Source: CAXBCP01 sp047638395 (GTDB taxonomy: Bacteria > Pseudomonadota > Alphaproteobacteria > MPNO01 > UBA830). Taken from it: 64,000 bases of DNA. The notes under the pieces are model-generated. The model had not been told where the DNA came from and did not search any database. It saw nothing but the letters and a program-made list of their open reading frames with translations. Where the stretch lies: assembly GCA_047638395.1 (NCBI GenBank), contig JBLIMV010000002.1, positions 62,001-126,000 of the forward strand, in the 5' to 3' direction. The stretch's first letter is position 1. The number at the start of each line of letters is the position of its first letter. The position numbers and the translations under genes were made by a program. This document shows positions 7,895 through 16,804 of the stretch, piece by piece.

Positions 7895-9520
7895 TCAGGT
7901 AAGGGCGAGGGCAACCGCCCGGCGGATCGCGTCCAGCCGGTTCGGGATGACGTGATCTTCGGGTAACCCGTCCAGCGCACCGAGCGACCGCAGGGTATCT
8001 TCCGTCCTGTCGGACAGCCCGGTGACGAAACACCTGCCTTCATCGCGGCCCGCTTCCGAAATCAGTTCGGCGATGGAAATCGCGGCACTGGTATCGACAT
8101 GCGCCGTATCGGTGAAATCGTAGATCATCACCTTGTAGCGGGGCGACGCGTGCGGCATCGCCTGTGCAAGCTCGCGCGCCGATGCATATGAGAACCGCCC
8201 GCGCAGCGACACCAGAGCGACATCGCCATTAGCCTTGTGAAGTTCAGCCAGTTCGTCTGCCGGCAGGGCCGATTCTTCGTCGGGCAATGCGACCTGGGTT
8301 ACCCCCTTTAACTCCTCCGCTTCCATCCAGCGCGCCGTCACGAACCCGGCGAGAATCAGCCCCACCGCGACGGCGGTGATCAGATCGACGAACACCGTCA
8401 GCACCAGCGTCACGAACATGACCAGCAACTTGTCCCGCGGCGCGCGGCGGAAATGTTTGAGATACCCCCAGTCGATAATATCCCAGCCGACCTTCATCAG
8501 GATGCCGGCCAGCGCGGCATGCGGGATCAACGCGGCGACGGGACCAAGCCCGAGGACCAGGGCGAGCAGAACAACCGCATGAAACGCCCCCGAGACGGGC
8601 GAACGCCCGCCGGCGCGAACATTGACGACGGTGCGCATCGTCGCCCCCGCCCCCGGCAGACCACCGATCAGACCGGCAACAATATTGCCGATGCCCTGGC
8701 CGATCAGTTCACGGTTCGAATTATGCCGCGTCCGTGTGATTGAATCCGCAACCAGCGATGTCAGCAGGCTGTCGATTGAGCCGAGCAGTGCCAGGATCAG
8801 TGCGGGCTGGAGTATCGACGGCAGCCGTTCCAGTGAAACGAGCGGAATATGCAGGTCGGGCAGGCCGGACGGCACCTCGCCGATAACCGGGGCGAACGGC
8901 AGCAAAAAAACACCCAGCAATGTACCAACAACCAATGCCGCCAGCGCCGATGGCAGATAGGCGCGCAGCCGCACGGGCCAGAAGATCATAATCGCCAGCG
9001 ACGCTGCCGCGATCAGGAGCGCATCGATATTGGCACCCGTCAGCATCTCGGGCCATGCCCGGATATGTGCAAGTGGCCCGCCCGGCACGCTGGCGAGCCC
9101 CGCAAAGGGTCGCACCTGTATCAGCACGATGATCACGCCGATTCCGGACATAAAGCCCGACACCACCGAATAAGGCGTGTAGGACACATAGCGCCCGACG
9201 CGGAGCAGACCGAACAGGATTTGCAGCATCCCGCCGACGATGACGATGGCGAACGCATCCGGCAGGTTGTCGGCAAATTGCGTGACGATAACGCCCATGA
9301 CGACGGTCATCGGCCCCGTCGGACCGGAGACCTGCGATCCCGTCCCGCCGAAGACAGCGGCGAAGAACCCGACCGCAATCGCGCCATACAATCCGGCAAT
9401 CGGCCCGATGCCCGATGCCACACCGAAGGCCAGTGCCAGCGGCAGGGCAACTACTGCGGCAGTCAGACCGCCGTAAATATCGCCGAGCAGAGATTTACCG
9501 GTCAGGTTCATCTCCGCCAC
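7895..9520 (-). CDS. SulP-family inorganic anion transporter with STAS domain
   Basis: 541-residue inner-membrane transporter. The N-terminal 400 or so residues are mostly membrane segments in the UraA-like SulP fold, with the SulP signature region GLYGAIAVGFFAAVFGG and GPTGPMTVV. The C-terminal part (about 430-541) is a STAS domain, with VMIYDFTDTAHVDTSAA carrying the usual DxT/S position. Substrates in the family include sulfate, bicarbonate and dicarboxylates; this copy cannot be assigned. It starts only 3 bases after the M19 peptidase stop, so the two are probably co-transcribed. Confidence 0.92.
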   Translation of the reverse strand: MAEMNLTGKSLLGDIYGGLTAAVVALPLALAFGVASGIGPIAGLYGAIAVGFFAAVFGGTGSQVSGPTGPMTVVMGVIVTQFADNLPDAFAIVIVGGMLQILFGLLRVGRYVSYTPYSVVSGFMSGIGVIIVLIQVRPFAGLASVPGGPLAHIRAWPEMLTGANIDALLIAAASLAIMIFWPVRLRAYLPSALAALVVGTLLGVFLLPFAPVIGEVPSGLPDLHIPLVSLERLPSILQPALILALLGSIDSLLTSLVADSITRTRHNSNRELIGQGIGNIVAGLIGGLPGAGATMRTVVNVRAGGRSPVSGAFHAVVLLALVLGLGPVAALIPHAALAGILMKVGWDIIDWGYLKHFRRAPRDKLLVMFVTLVLTVFVDLITAVAVGLILAGFVTARWMEAEELKGVTQVALPDEESALPADELAELHKANGDVALVSLRGRFSYASARELAQAMPHASPRYKVMIYDFTDTAHVDTSAAISIAELISEAGRDEGRCFVTGLSDRTEDTLRSLGALDGLPEDHVIPNRLDAIRRAVALALT

Positions 9521-9523
9521 CCT

Positions 9524-10501
9524 TTACGCTTGTTGGCCGAACGAGCGTTCGAAGAACGACAGCCAGTTCTCACCCATGACCTTCTTAACATCGGTATCTT
9601 CAAACCCGTGGGCGCGCAGTCCGTCGACGAGATTACCGAAATCGCGATTGCCGCCGAACCAGGACGGCATGGGCGGGAACCCTGCGTCAGATGCGGATCC
9701 TTCGCCATAGTCGATCTCCTTGGTCCAGCGCCCGACCCGCATCCACTCCACCACGCTGTCGGGCTGGTCCTGGCACAAATCGCTGCCGATGCCGATATGA
9801 TCGATACCCATCAGATCGGCCGTGCGGGCGATCATGTCGCAGAAGCTCTCTATCGTGCAGTCCGATTTTCCCTTCAGGTGATGCGGATACATCGAAAAGC
9901 CCAGCATGCCGCCGGATTGTCCGAGTGCTTTCAGCACCTCGTCCGACTTGTTGCGCAGCGCCGGGTGCCAGAAGGCCGGATTAGCATGGGTGATCGCGAT
10001 GGGACGATCCGAGATTTCGATCGCCTCGAGCGTCGAGCGCTCCGCCGAATGGCTCATATCGACGACCAGCCCGACCCGGTTCATCTCGGCGATGACCTGG
10101 CGTCCCATCCGGGTGATACCGGGATCGTTCTCCTCGTAACATCCGGTCGCGAGCAGGGACTGATTGTTATAGGAAAGCTGCATGAAACGTGCGCCGAGCT
10201 GGTGGCAGATTTCGACGAGGCCGATATCGTCCTCAATCGGCGAGCAGTTCTGGAAGCCGAAGATAATCGCGGTGCGTCCGTCCCTGTCCGCGCGGCGCAC
10301 ATCTTCTGCGGTGCGTCCCGGCACGATCAGGTCCGGGAACCGTTCGAACAGACGGTTCCAGTCGGCCAGGTTTTCAACGGTTTCGCGGAAATCCTCGTGA
10401 TAGGTCACAGTCACATGGACCGCGCTGACGCCGCCTTCGTTCATTTCGCGGAATATTTTTTCGGACCACTTGGCGTACTGGCAGCCATCGACGACGATCA
10501 T
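9524..10501 (-). CDS. M19 (membrane dipeptidase)-like protein with altered metal site
   Basis: 325-residue protein of the renal-dipeptidase/M19 amidohydrolase fold. The metal His in DMSHSAERS and the ITHANPAFW His are present, as is the GIDHIGIGSD segment near the C-terminus. The N-terminal zinc motif normally read as DGHND is DGCQY here, and the bridging Glu position appears as GFQNC, so the canonical binuclear zinc site is probably incomplete. There is no signal peptide, so it should be cytoplasmic. A 15-bp tandem repeat covers the region just upstream of the ATG and no good ribosome site is visible. It may be a non-peptidase hydrolase. Confidence 0.85.
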   Translation of the reverse strand: MIVVDGCQYAKWSEKIFREMNEGGVSAVHVTVTYHEDFRETVENLADWNRLFERFPDLIVPGRTAEDVRRADRDGRTAIIFGFQNCSPIEDDIGLVEICHQLGARFMQLSYNNQSLLATGCYEENDPGITRMGRQVIAEMNRVGLVVDMSHSAERSTLEAIEISDRPIAITHANPAFWHPALRNKSDEVLKALGQSGGMLGFSMYPHHLKGKSDCTIESFCDMIARTADLMGIDHIGIGSDLCQDQPDSVVEWMRVGRWTKEIDYGEGSASDAGFPPMPSWFGGNRDFGNLVDGLRAHGFEDTDVKKVMGENWLSFFERSFGQQA

Positions 10502-10506
10502 ATTTT

Positions 10507-10556
10507 TGCTCGTGGGTTTTTGCTTCGTGGGTTCTTGCTTCGTGGATTCTTGCTTG
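10507..10556. repeat. 15-bp tandem repeat, about 3.5 copies
   Basis: Units of the form TGCTTCGTGGGTTCT occur at 10507-10520 (14 bp), 10521-10535 and 10536-10550, with a partial copy to 10556. They lie directly upstream of the M19 gene on its leader side, where the ribosome site would be expected. On the minus strand they stay open in the M19 frame but contain no start codon. Confidence 0.8.
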
Positions 10557-10647
10557 CCGGGGATTGCCGATCAATTCCCGGCGTTATAGGGAAAGAACAC
10601 GCTATTCTGCCCCGTCGCATCCCCCCAAGCCAAGAGAAGAGATTTTC

Positions 10648-11163
10648 ATGACTGCAAACACCACACCGGAAGAACGTCTCCGCGCCGTCGGTCTGGAACT
10701 GCCGCCCCGGGAGGGTCCGGCCTATGACTACCTGCCGGTGCGGCGCGATGGGGACAGGCTCTATCTCGCGGGCACTTTGGGAAAGGAGAACGGGGCCGTG
10801 CAGAACCTCGGTAAGGTCGGCGCCGGGATCGAAGAGACAGAAGCGGCACGGCAAATGCAGATCTGTGCATTACAGGCGCTGAACTGGCTGAAAGACGCCG
10901 CTGGCGGCGATCTCAGCCGTGTGACGGGTATCTTGCAGCTCAAATGCTATATCGCCTGCACGGCAGATTTCGATGGCATATCGCGTATCGCCGACCACGC
11001 GACAGGCGTCTTCGTCACTGCCTTCGGCGAGGACGGAAAACACCCCCGTAGCGTATTGGGCATGATGCGCCTGCCGCAGGATGCCCCGGTGATGATCGAC
11101 CTGATCGCCGGGGTACGCGACTGCCCTCCATGTTGCTGTATCGCGCTTATTGCCCGACGTTAA
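10648..11163 (+). CDS. RidA-family (YjgF/UK114-like) protein, atypical subgroup
   Basis: 171-residue cytoplasmic protein. The N-terminus ERLRAVGLELPP, the VRRDGDRLYLAGTLG strand and the HPRSVLGMMRLPQDAPVMID region match the atypical RidA group, in which deaminase residues often differ from true RidA. The ATG at 10648 has an AGAAGAGA ribosome site. The protein continues about 13 residues beyond the usual end with a Cys-rich tail, CPPCCC. It is divergent from the M19/SulP pair. Imine deaminase or ligand-binding roles are possible. Confidence 0.85.
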   Translation: MTANTTPEERLRAVGLELPPREGPAYDYLPVRRDGDRLYLAGTLGKENGAVQNLGKVGAGIEETEAARQMQICALQALNWLKDAAGGDLSRVTGILQLKCYIACTADFDGISRIADHATGVFVTAFGEDGKHPRSVLGMMRLPQDAPVMIDLIAGVRDCPPCCCIALIARR

Positions 11164-11276
11164 AGCACCGAACGCTGACGACAGCAGCCCGACGGGCACG
11201 CCTCATGTGGCTCGTTTAACGAAACGATAACTATAAATTCATATGTTACCGTCCCTCACCTGGGCGATATCATAAA

Positions 11277-11765
11277 ATGGCAGACAACGAAGACAGCCTC
11301 GAGGACGAAACTCGTTTCGAGATCGAGCCGTCCGAACTGGATGAAACGACACATGCTGAATCACTGATTTTATATCGCGATTCCCAGGACAACATCCGCT
11401 TTGCAAAAAGCCTCCAGTGGAAGACCCTGGGCGGCTCGCTGGCGATCTTCGCTTTACTCGGCTTTGCCGCGTTGAATGGTAACCGCCAGGAAGGCCACCT
11501 GAAGACACTCATCGTCATTTCCTGGGCCATATCGGCAGGCGCAATCTATGCAATCTGCATCCTGCAGTCCTGGCAGAACACGGAGCGCGAAAAGCTAAGA
11601 AAAATCGTCGGCGAATTCTCGAACATGTTTCGCGCGGTCTATCGCATCAAATCGCGGACCGAAGCAAATATCCACCGGTATATATTGCTCTCGTTCATGG
11701 CGATCACGATGCTGCTCGGCAATTATGTGCTGGCGAAAATGTTGACTCCGTTCTTCGGCAAGTAA
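11277..11765 (+). CDS. small integral membrane protein, unknown
   Basis: 162 residues. The first 45 are acidic and soluble. Three hydrophobic segments follow, at about 50-66, 78-97 and 135-153, separated by a basic cytoplasmic-looking stretch (about 100-130). No domain is recognised. It stands alone between the RidA-like gene and the convergent ABC-2 permease gene. Codon use looks like its neighbours, which supports a real gene. Confidence 0.65.
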   Translation: MADNEDSLEDETRFEIEPSELDETTHAESLILYRDSQDNIRFAKSLQWKTLGGSLAIFALLGFAALNGNRQEGHLKTLIVISWAISAGAIYAICILQSWQNTEREKLRKIVGEFSNMFRAVYRIKSRTEANIHRYILLSFMAITMLLGNYVLAKMLTPFFGK

Positions 11766-11820
11766 TTTTTACTAAACGGCGGCGTGCTGGTTCACCATTC
11801 TTGAATGCCGGCCTGCCGCG

Positions 11821-12612
11821 TCAGCTTTTGAGTTTGTATCCGCGCCGGAACATCTCGTAGCAGACGACCCACAACACGATGTTCAACGACGTGATCACGA
11901 TAATGCCGGTCAGGATGGGCGCGTCCGATGTGCCGATAAAGCCCGAGCGGAACCCGTCGATCATGTAGAAAAACGGATTGAATTCCGCAAGGCTGTGCCA
12001 GAAACCCGGCAGACGGTCGATCGAATAGAACGTTCCCGACATGAACGACAATGGCGTAATCACGAAATTGGTGATGGAGGCGATGTTGTCGTACTTTTCC
12101 GCCCAGATCGCCGTGATCAGGCCCAGCAGCGACAGCATCACCGATGCCGACACAGCGTGAAAAATGATGATCCACGGATTGACGATCGTCAGCGCGGTAA
12201 ACAGATACATCGCAAGGCCGACCAGAAAACCGACGATCACGCCCCGCGTCACGCCACCGGCAATAAAGCCGAACGCGATTTCGCCAGCCGTCAGCGGCGG
12301 CATCAGCAGATCGACGATACTGCCCTGGATTTTCAGAATCAGCATGGATGACGATGTATTGGCATAAGAATTCTGGATGATCGCAAACACGACCAGTCCC
12401 GGCGCCAGGAACACCTCGAACGGCACGTCTTTTACCGTCTCGACTGCGCGGCCAAGTGCCAGCGTAAAGACGGCGAGGAACAGCAGCGTGGTCACGACGG
12501 GTGCCAGGAGTGTCTGGAAACCGACCTTCCAGAACCGATGAACTTCCTTGCAGTAATGGGTCCAAAGACCGAGCCAGTTAAAGCGGCCCATAGGGCGGGC
12601 AGAAACGGTCAC
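11821..12612 (-). CDS. ABC-2 type transporter permease (YadH-like)
   Basis: 263-residue inner-membrane protein with six predicted membrane segments. It resembles E. coli YadH-type permeases: KEVHRFWKVGFQTLLAP near the start, then ALTIVNPWIIIFHA and FVITPLSFMSGTFYSIDRLP in the second half, the latter typical of the ABC-2 signature. Such permeases need an ATPase partner (YadG-like), but none is next to it, so it is split from its partner. It starts 6 bases past the MscS gene stop on the same strand. Confidence 0.9.
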   Translation of the reverse strand: MTVSARPMGRFNWLGLWTHYCKEVHRFWKVGFQTLLAPVVTTLLFLAVFTLALGRAVETVKDVPFEVFLAPGLVVFAIIQNSYANTSSSMLILKIQGSIVDLLMPPLTAGEIAFGFIAGGVTRGVIVGFLVGLAMYLFTALTIVNPWIIIFHAVSASVMLSLLGLITAIWAEKYDNIASITNFVITPLSFMSGTFYSIDRLPGFWHSLAEFNPFFYMIDGFRSGFIGTSDAPILTGIIVITSLNIVLWVVCYEMFRRGYKLKS

Positions 12613-12618
12613 AGGCCG

Positions 12619-14979
12619 CTACTCGCCATCGTCGGAAACATTCTCGACCCTGTCGGTCCGGGCCGGACGTTCCTTGGTTTCCTGCAGTTTCGGTTTTTCG
12701 CGCCGTTCGCGGAGCTCGATATTGGCCGGCGGCGCATCGCCGCTTTTGTCCTCGCCGAAATAAACCGTCTGATGGGGGAACGGAATCTCGATACCGAGCT
12801 CGTCAAACCTGCGTTTCATACGTCGGTTGAACTCACGACCGACCTCCCACTGCTTGATCGGTTTAGTCGTCAGACGCGCCCGGACGATGACCGCGGAGTC
12901 GTCAAACTTCTGCAGACCCATGATCTCTATCGGCTGGTTGATCAAAGCGCCGTAATAGTCATCGGCCTGTATTTCTTCGCCGAGTTTTCGCAGCACTTCG
13001 ATCACCTCGTCCACGTCTTCACGATACGCAATGCCTACATCGAACACATAGCGTGAGAAGTCCTTGGTCATATTCTCGACCATGCCGACCGAACTGAACG
13101 GAATCATGTGCACGTTCCCTCCGACATCGCGAATCCGGATCGTGCGAATTGTGATTTCCTCGACCACGCCGGCCTTGTCGTTCACCCGCACGACGTCGCC
13201 GACGGCGAACTGGTCTTCGGCAAGGATGAACACACCGGTGATCACGTCCTTCACCAGGGTCTGAGACCCGAACCCGATAGCGAGACCGACAACACCGGCA
13301 CCGGCGAGAAGCGGGCCGATATTTACGCCAACCTCGGACAGGACAATAAAGACGACGATGGTCGAAACGACGATCAGGAGCGCTTTGCGCAGCAGCGGCA
13401 GAAGCGTTTTCGCCCGTGCGCTGAGTTCGACCTCACCATTGGCGCTGCGCGCAAGATAACGTTCTATCGCAGAGCTCACCATCTCCCAGAAAATGACAGC
13501 GATAACGATGACGAACCCGCTGGAAACAATACTGCCGATGACCCGACGACCCGTATCAGTACCAACCCATCCGAAGGAATCGACGCCCCAGGCTTCCAGG
13601 GTGGCAAACACGGCGACCAGTAGAATCGCCGCCGTGATAACGAGATGAAGGATCGCAAAATAGCGGTTCGACCGCGCGGCTAGGCCGGGATATTTTTCCA
13701 TCAGCTCGGGCCGCAGGCCGAAGCCCTTATTAAGGGCGTGGCGTGAGCCGATAATCAACAGTTTTGCCGCAAACAGAATAATGAGGCTGAGGATAGTCGC
13801 GCGAAAAACAAACTCGAACCCGCCGCTGATTTCGAGTGTCCAGACCAGGTAAACGGCAGCCACATAGATGATGGCGAGAACGTGCCAGATATCACTGAGC
13901 CGCCGGCGCAAAACCTTCAACCCGACTATTCCGCCCTCCTCGGGACCACGAATAACACCGGCGACACCGGACCGGTTCTGCAGGATCAGGATCACCATCA
14001 GGAGCGCCAGCAGCAATCCGATAATCTTTATCAGCGCCAGGTATCCGCCTTTTGGCATACCCAGCAAGAGTGCCGCCTCGGCGAAGAAATATCCGTAAAC
14101 GCCGATATTGGTGAACCGGCGAATCCACAGCGTGATGTAGTTCGCGGTCTCGTCACCGATACTGACGATACGCAGGTTCGTCGCACGCGGCACAAAGAAC
14201 ATCCGTGCCACCGCCATGACGGCCCGCGCAATAACATTCGCATTCACCAGCGAAATCGCCGCCAGCCGCGTCAGTTCAGACGGATCCAGCAGAGGCATGA
14301 TCACATAGGCGGCGGCTGCAAAGGCAGCAATCGGTACAATGTCTATAAATGTCCGCGCTATCAGGAACGGCAGGCGTAACCAGACCGAATCGCGATCCTG
14401 ACCTTCAATGGCGCTTCGTGTGCGCGACAACAGCCGGCGGACGATCCACTCCGCGACGAAACCGGCGAGCAGGATGGCGATTACCCGCCAGAGAACCTGC
14501 AGCCAACGATCGCGGTTTTCCGGGACCTTTATCTGACGCTCAAGCCAGGAGATTATGTTCGGCGCGTTGAGCAGCAGTTCCGCACCGCCGACAAGCTGTC
14601 CACTTACGGCGTCTATTTTTTCCGATAGAGATTCGACGACGCGTCCACCGATACGGCTCGGCGGTTTTTCATCCACCGCCGTGCCTGTCTTACCGACGAC
14701 CTTGAGCGCCTTGAGCTGCGTGACAAGTTTTTCCCGCGCTGCAGGATCCTCAAGCGTTGTAATCAGGTTGTCGACATCGGCGCCCTCGATTCCCGCCGCT
14801 TCAAGCGCCGCGCGCTTTTCCCGAGCCTGCTTTTTGACAACCGCCTGTTTCTGCCCCTCGCCCTGTGCCTGCGCGGCTTTGAGCATCGCCGGCGTCTGCG
14901 CGGATGCCGGTGCCTCCCCGGAAGCGCCGAGAAAGAGCAGAACGAGGAGTGAGGCTAAAAAACGGACAGCGAAGGACAT
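12619..14979 (-). CDS. large MscS-family mechanosensitive channel
   Basis: 786 residues with a signal peptide (about 1-28), a periplasmic Lys/Ala-rich helical region, many membrane segments, and a C-terminal MscS core. The pore-lining helix and following beta domain are visible in GVVGLAIGFGSQTLVKD, GVFILAEDQFAVGDVVR and the VHMIPFSSV segment. The C-terminal cage ends near EIPFPHQTVYF, followed by a charged tail. The length exceeds E. coli MscS (286 residues) and resembles YbdG/MscK-type channels. The expected role is release of solutes under osmotic downshock. Confidence 0.92.
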   Translation of the reverse strand: MSFAVRFLASLLVLLFLGASGEAPASAQTPAMLKAAQAQGEGQKQAVVKKQAREKRAALEAAGIEGADVDNLITTLEDPAAREKLVTQLKALKVVGKTGTAVDEKPPSRIGGRVVESLSEKIDAVSGQLVGGAELLLNAPNIISWLERQIKVPENRDRWLQVLWRVIAILLAGFVAEWIVRRLLSRTRSAIEGQDRDSVWLRLPFLIARTFIDIVPIAAFAAAAYVIMPLLDPSELTRLAAISLVNANVIARAVMAVARMFFVPRATNLRIVSIGDETANYITLWIRRFTNIGVYGYFFAEAALLLGMPKGGYLALIKIIGLLLALLMVILILQNRSGVAGVIRGPEEGGIVGLKVLRRRLSDIWHVLAIIYVAAVYLVWTLEISGGFEFVFRATILSLIILFAAKLLIIGSRHALNKGFGLRPELMEKYPGLAARSNRYFAILHLVITAAILLVAVFATLEAWGVDSFGWVGTDTGRRVIGSIVSSGFVIVIAVIFWEMVSSAIERYLARSANGEVELSARAKTLLPLLRKALLIVVSTIVVFIVLSEVGVNIGPLLAGAGVVGLAIGFGSQTLVKDVITGVFILAEDQFAVGDVVRVNDKAGVVEEITIRTIRIRDVGGNVHMIPFSSVGMVENMTKDFSRYVFDVGIAYREDVDEVIEVLRKLGEEIQADDYYGALINQPIEIMGLQKFDDSAVIVRARLTTKPIKQWEVGREFNRRMKRRFDELGIEIPFPHQTVYFGEDKSGDAPPANIELRERREKPKLQETKERPARTDRVENVSDDGE

Positions 14980-15089
14980 GATGCTCGATATTTGTGAAAA
15001 GACGCGCAGAACCTATCTTCTTGCGCCACCGATGTCACATGATTTGGCGGAAATCCGCGGTGCAGCTATGCTCTGCGAAAAACAGGGGA

Positions 15090-16583
15090 ATGCCCGTGGC
15101 CAAGGATACAAAAAGCGTGTGCGACGTACTGGTAATCGGCGGTGGCGGGGCCGGTCTGGCCGCCGCCATAGAAGCCAGATCGACCGGTGCGGCCACGATT
15201 CTGGTCGAAAAAAACCCCGAACTGGGTGGCACCACCGCATGGTCCATCGGATCCTTCACGGCCACCGGCACACCACAGCAGCAGAAAGCCGGCATCGTCG
15301 ACAGTACGGACGCCCATTTCGCCGACATGCCGAAATTCGCCGGCCCCGACGCAGATCGGGACAATCCGGGTTTGCGCCGCCTGTTTGTCGACAATGCAAA
15401 CGAGACCCTGCGCTGGCTTATGTCGATGGGGGTCGAATTTTTCGGACCGATGCCGGAGCCGCCCCATACAAAGGCGCGGATGCACAACGTCCTACCAAAT
15501 TCGCGCGCCTATATCCGTCTGCTCGGCGCCCATGCAAAACGCATCGATGTCGATATCCGGTGCGGTTTCCGCGCGACGCGCTTCCTGCTGGACGGAGACC
15601 GGGTGACGGGAATCGCCGGCGATGGCCCCGACGGGCCGGTCGAGATTTCCGCCAAAGCGGTCGTTCTTGCCAGCGGCGACTATGCGGCCAATGCCGCCCT
15701 CAAGGCGAAATACATCTCGGAGGCCGTCTCGCGGGTCGATGCCATGAACCCGACCGCAACCGGCGACGGGCATGAAATGGCGTTTCCACTGGGCGCCCGG
15801 GTGCTGAACGGCGACATGCTGTCCGGACCCAATCTGCGGTTTATCCCGCCGCCGCGGGAAACCATCGACCGCCGGCTGCCGCCGTCCCGGCTGATCACGA
15901 AGTTCATGAAACTGGCGCTGACCTACCTGCCGGCGAAACTGCTGAACCCGTTCGTGCTCCGCTTCACCACAACATCCATGGCGCCCGAGCTCGACCTGTT
16001 CCGGAGCGGCGCCTTACTGGTCAATAAACTGGGCGCGCGTATCGATGCCCCGCCGCCGCAGCTCGGCCTCCGTATCGCCGAACAGCCGGACAAGATGGGC
16101 TATGTGGTGATGGATTCGGCCCTGGCGCAGAAATATTCCCGCTGGCCGGATTTCATCGCCACCGCGCCGGGCGTCGCCTATGCCTATTTCGACGATTTCA
16201 GGCGTACCCGGCCCGATATTTTTCATAAAGCCGGCAGCATCGCGGAGCTGGCATCGGGCCTCGGCATGGATGCGGGCGCGCTGGCAGACGCCATCGCGGC
16301 GCATAACGGTGGCGACACCCCCAACAAGCTGACGACCGCCCCCTACTACGCACTTGGTCCCGCAAAAAGCTACATCGTGCTCACCGATGGCGGCCTCGCC
16401 GTGAATGACAGCCTTCAACTGCTGGGCCATGGCGACAAACCGGTACCGGGACTGTGGGCCGCCGGTAGTGCCGGCCAGGGCGGGCTTATCCTGAAAGGGC
16501 ATGGCCACCATATTGGCTGGGCCTTCACATCGGGGCGCATCGCCGGCCAAAACGCCGCGTCCGCCGTCAAAGGCAACGGTTAG
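15090..16583 (+). CDS. FAD-dependent oxidoreductase, fumarate reductase/3-ketosteroid dehydrogenase-like
   Basis: 497-residue flavoprotein. The dinucleotide fold VLVIGGGGAGLAAA starts near residue 13, followed by VEKNPELGGTTAWS, a hallmark of the FAD_binding_2 (succinate dehydrogenase/fumarate reductase flavoprotein) family. The C-terminal FAD segment GHGHHIGWAFTSGRIAGQNAA is present. The ATG at 15090 was chosen because it begins the conserved region; two upstream Met codons exist (15039 and 14994). No iron-sulfur or membrane anchor subunit is nearby, so it is a stand-alone reductase or dehydrogenase. The substrate may be a ketosteroid- or urocanate-like enone. Confidence 0.88.
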   Translation: MPVAKDTKSVCDVLVIGGGGAGLAAAIEARSTGAATILVEKNPELGGTTAWSIGSFTATGTPQQQKAGIVDSTDAHFADMPKFAGPDADRDNPGLRRLFVDNANETLRWLMSMGVEFFGPMPEPPHTKARMHNVLPNSRAYIRLLGAHAKRIDVDIRCGFRATRFLLDGDRVTGIAGDGPDGPVEISAKAVVLASGDYAANAALKAKYISEAVSRVDAMNPTATGDGHEMAFPLGARVLNGDMLSGPNLRFIPPPRETIDRRLPPSRLITKFMKLALTYLPAKLLNPFVLRFTTTSMAPELDLFRSGALLVNKLGARIDAPPPQLGLRIAEQPDKMGYVVMDSALAQKYSRWPDFIATAPGVAYAYFDDFRRTRPDIFHKAGSIAELASGLGMDAGALADAIAAHNGGDTPNKLTTAPYYALGPAKSYIVLTDGGLAVNDSLQLLGHGDKPVPGLWAAGSAGQGGLILKGHGHHIGWAFTSGRIAGQNAASAVKGNG

Positions 16584-16668
16584 ACCACTATTTGTGCATT
16601 TTTATCAAAACTGACATCCGACCGGGTTTGTTGAACCACAGCCGATAGCGTCTACTTATTGGCAAACA

Positions 16669-16698
16669 GCGCCGCATCCCCTGCGGCGCATTCTTTTT
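16669..16698 (+). terminator. candidate Rho-independent terminator after the flavoprotein gene
   Basis: An 8-bp stem (GCGCCGCA with TGCGGCGC) around a 5-base loop is followed by ATTCTTTTT. It lies 86 bases downstream of the flavoprotein stop. Its right half is part of the 59-bp repeat, and the second copy of the repeat lacks the left arm of the stem. Confidence 0.55.
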
Positions 16699-16791
16699 GG
16701 ATCCCATTTTTTGGATCCCATTCTTTTTGAATGCATCCCCTGCGGCGCATTCTTTTTGGATCCCATTTTTTGGATCCCATTCTTTTTGAAT
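16674..16791. repeat. perfect tandem duplication of a 59-bp unit
   Basis: Units at 16674-16732 and 16733-16791 are identical by eye. Each contains three related blocks of CATT(C)TTTTTGGATCC type. The array ends two bases before the AGGAG ribosome site of the pirin gene. It duplicates the right arm of the terminator hairpin and the T-run. Confidence 0.9.
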
Positions 16792-16804
16792 AAGGAGACC
16801 CGCC

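Noticed and set aside
8849..10651. 600-residue plus-strand open frame
   Set aside because: It is antisense to the SulP and M19 genes and shows no domain.
16674..16791. possible CRISPR array
   Set aside because: There are only two directly abutting units with no spacer and no cas genes.
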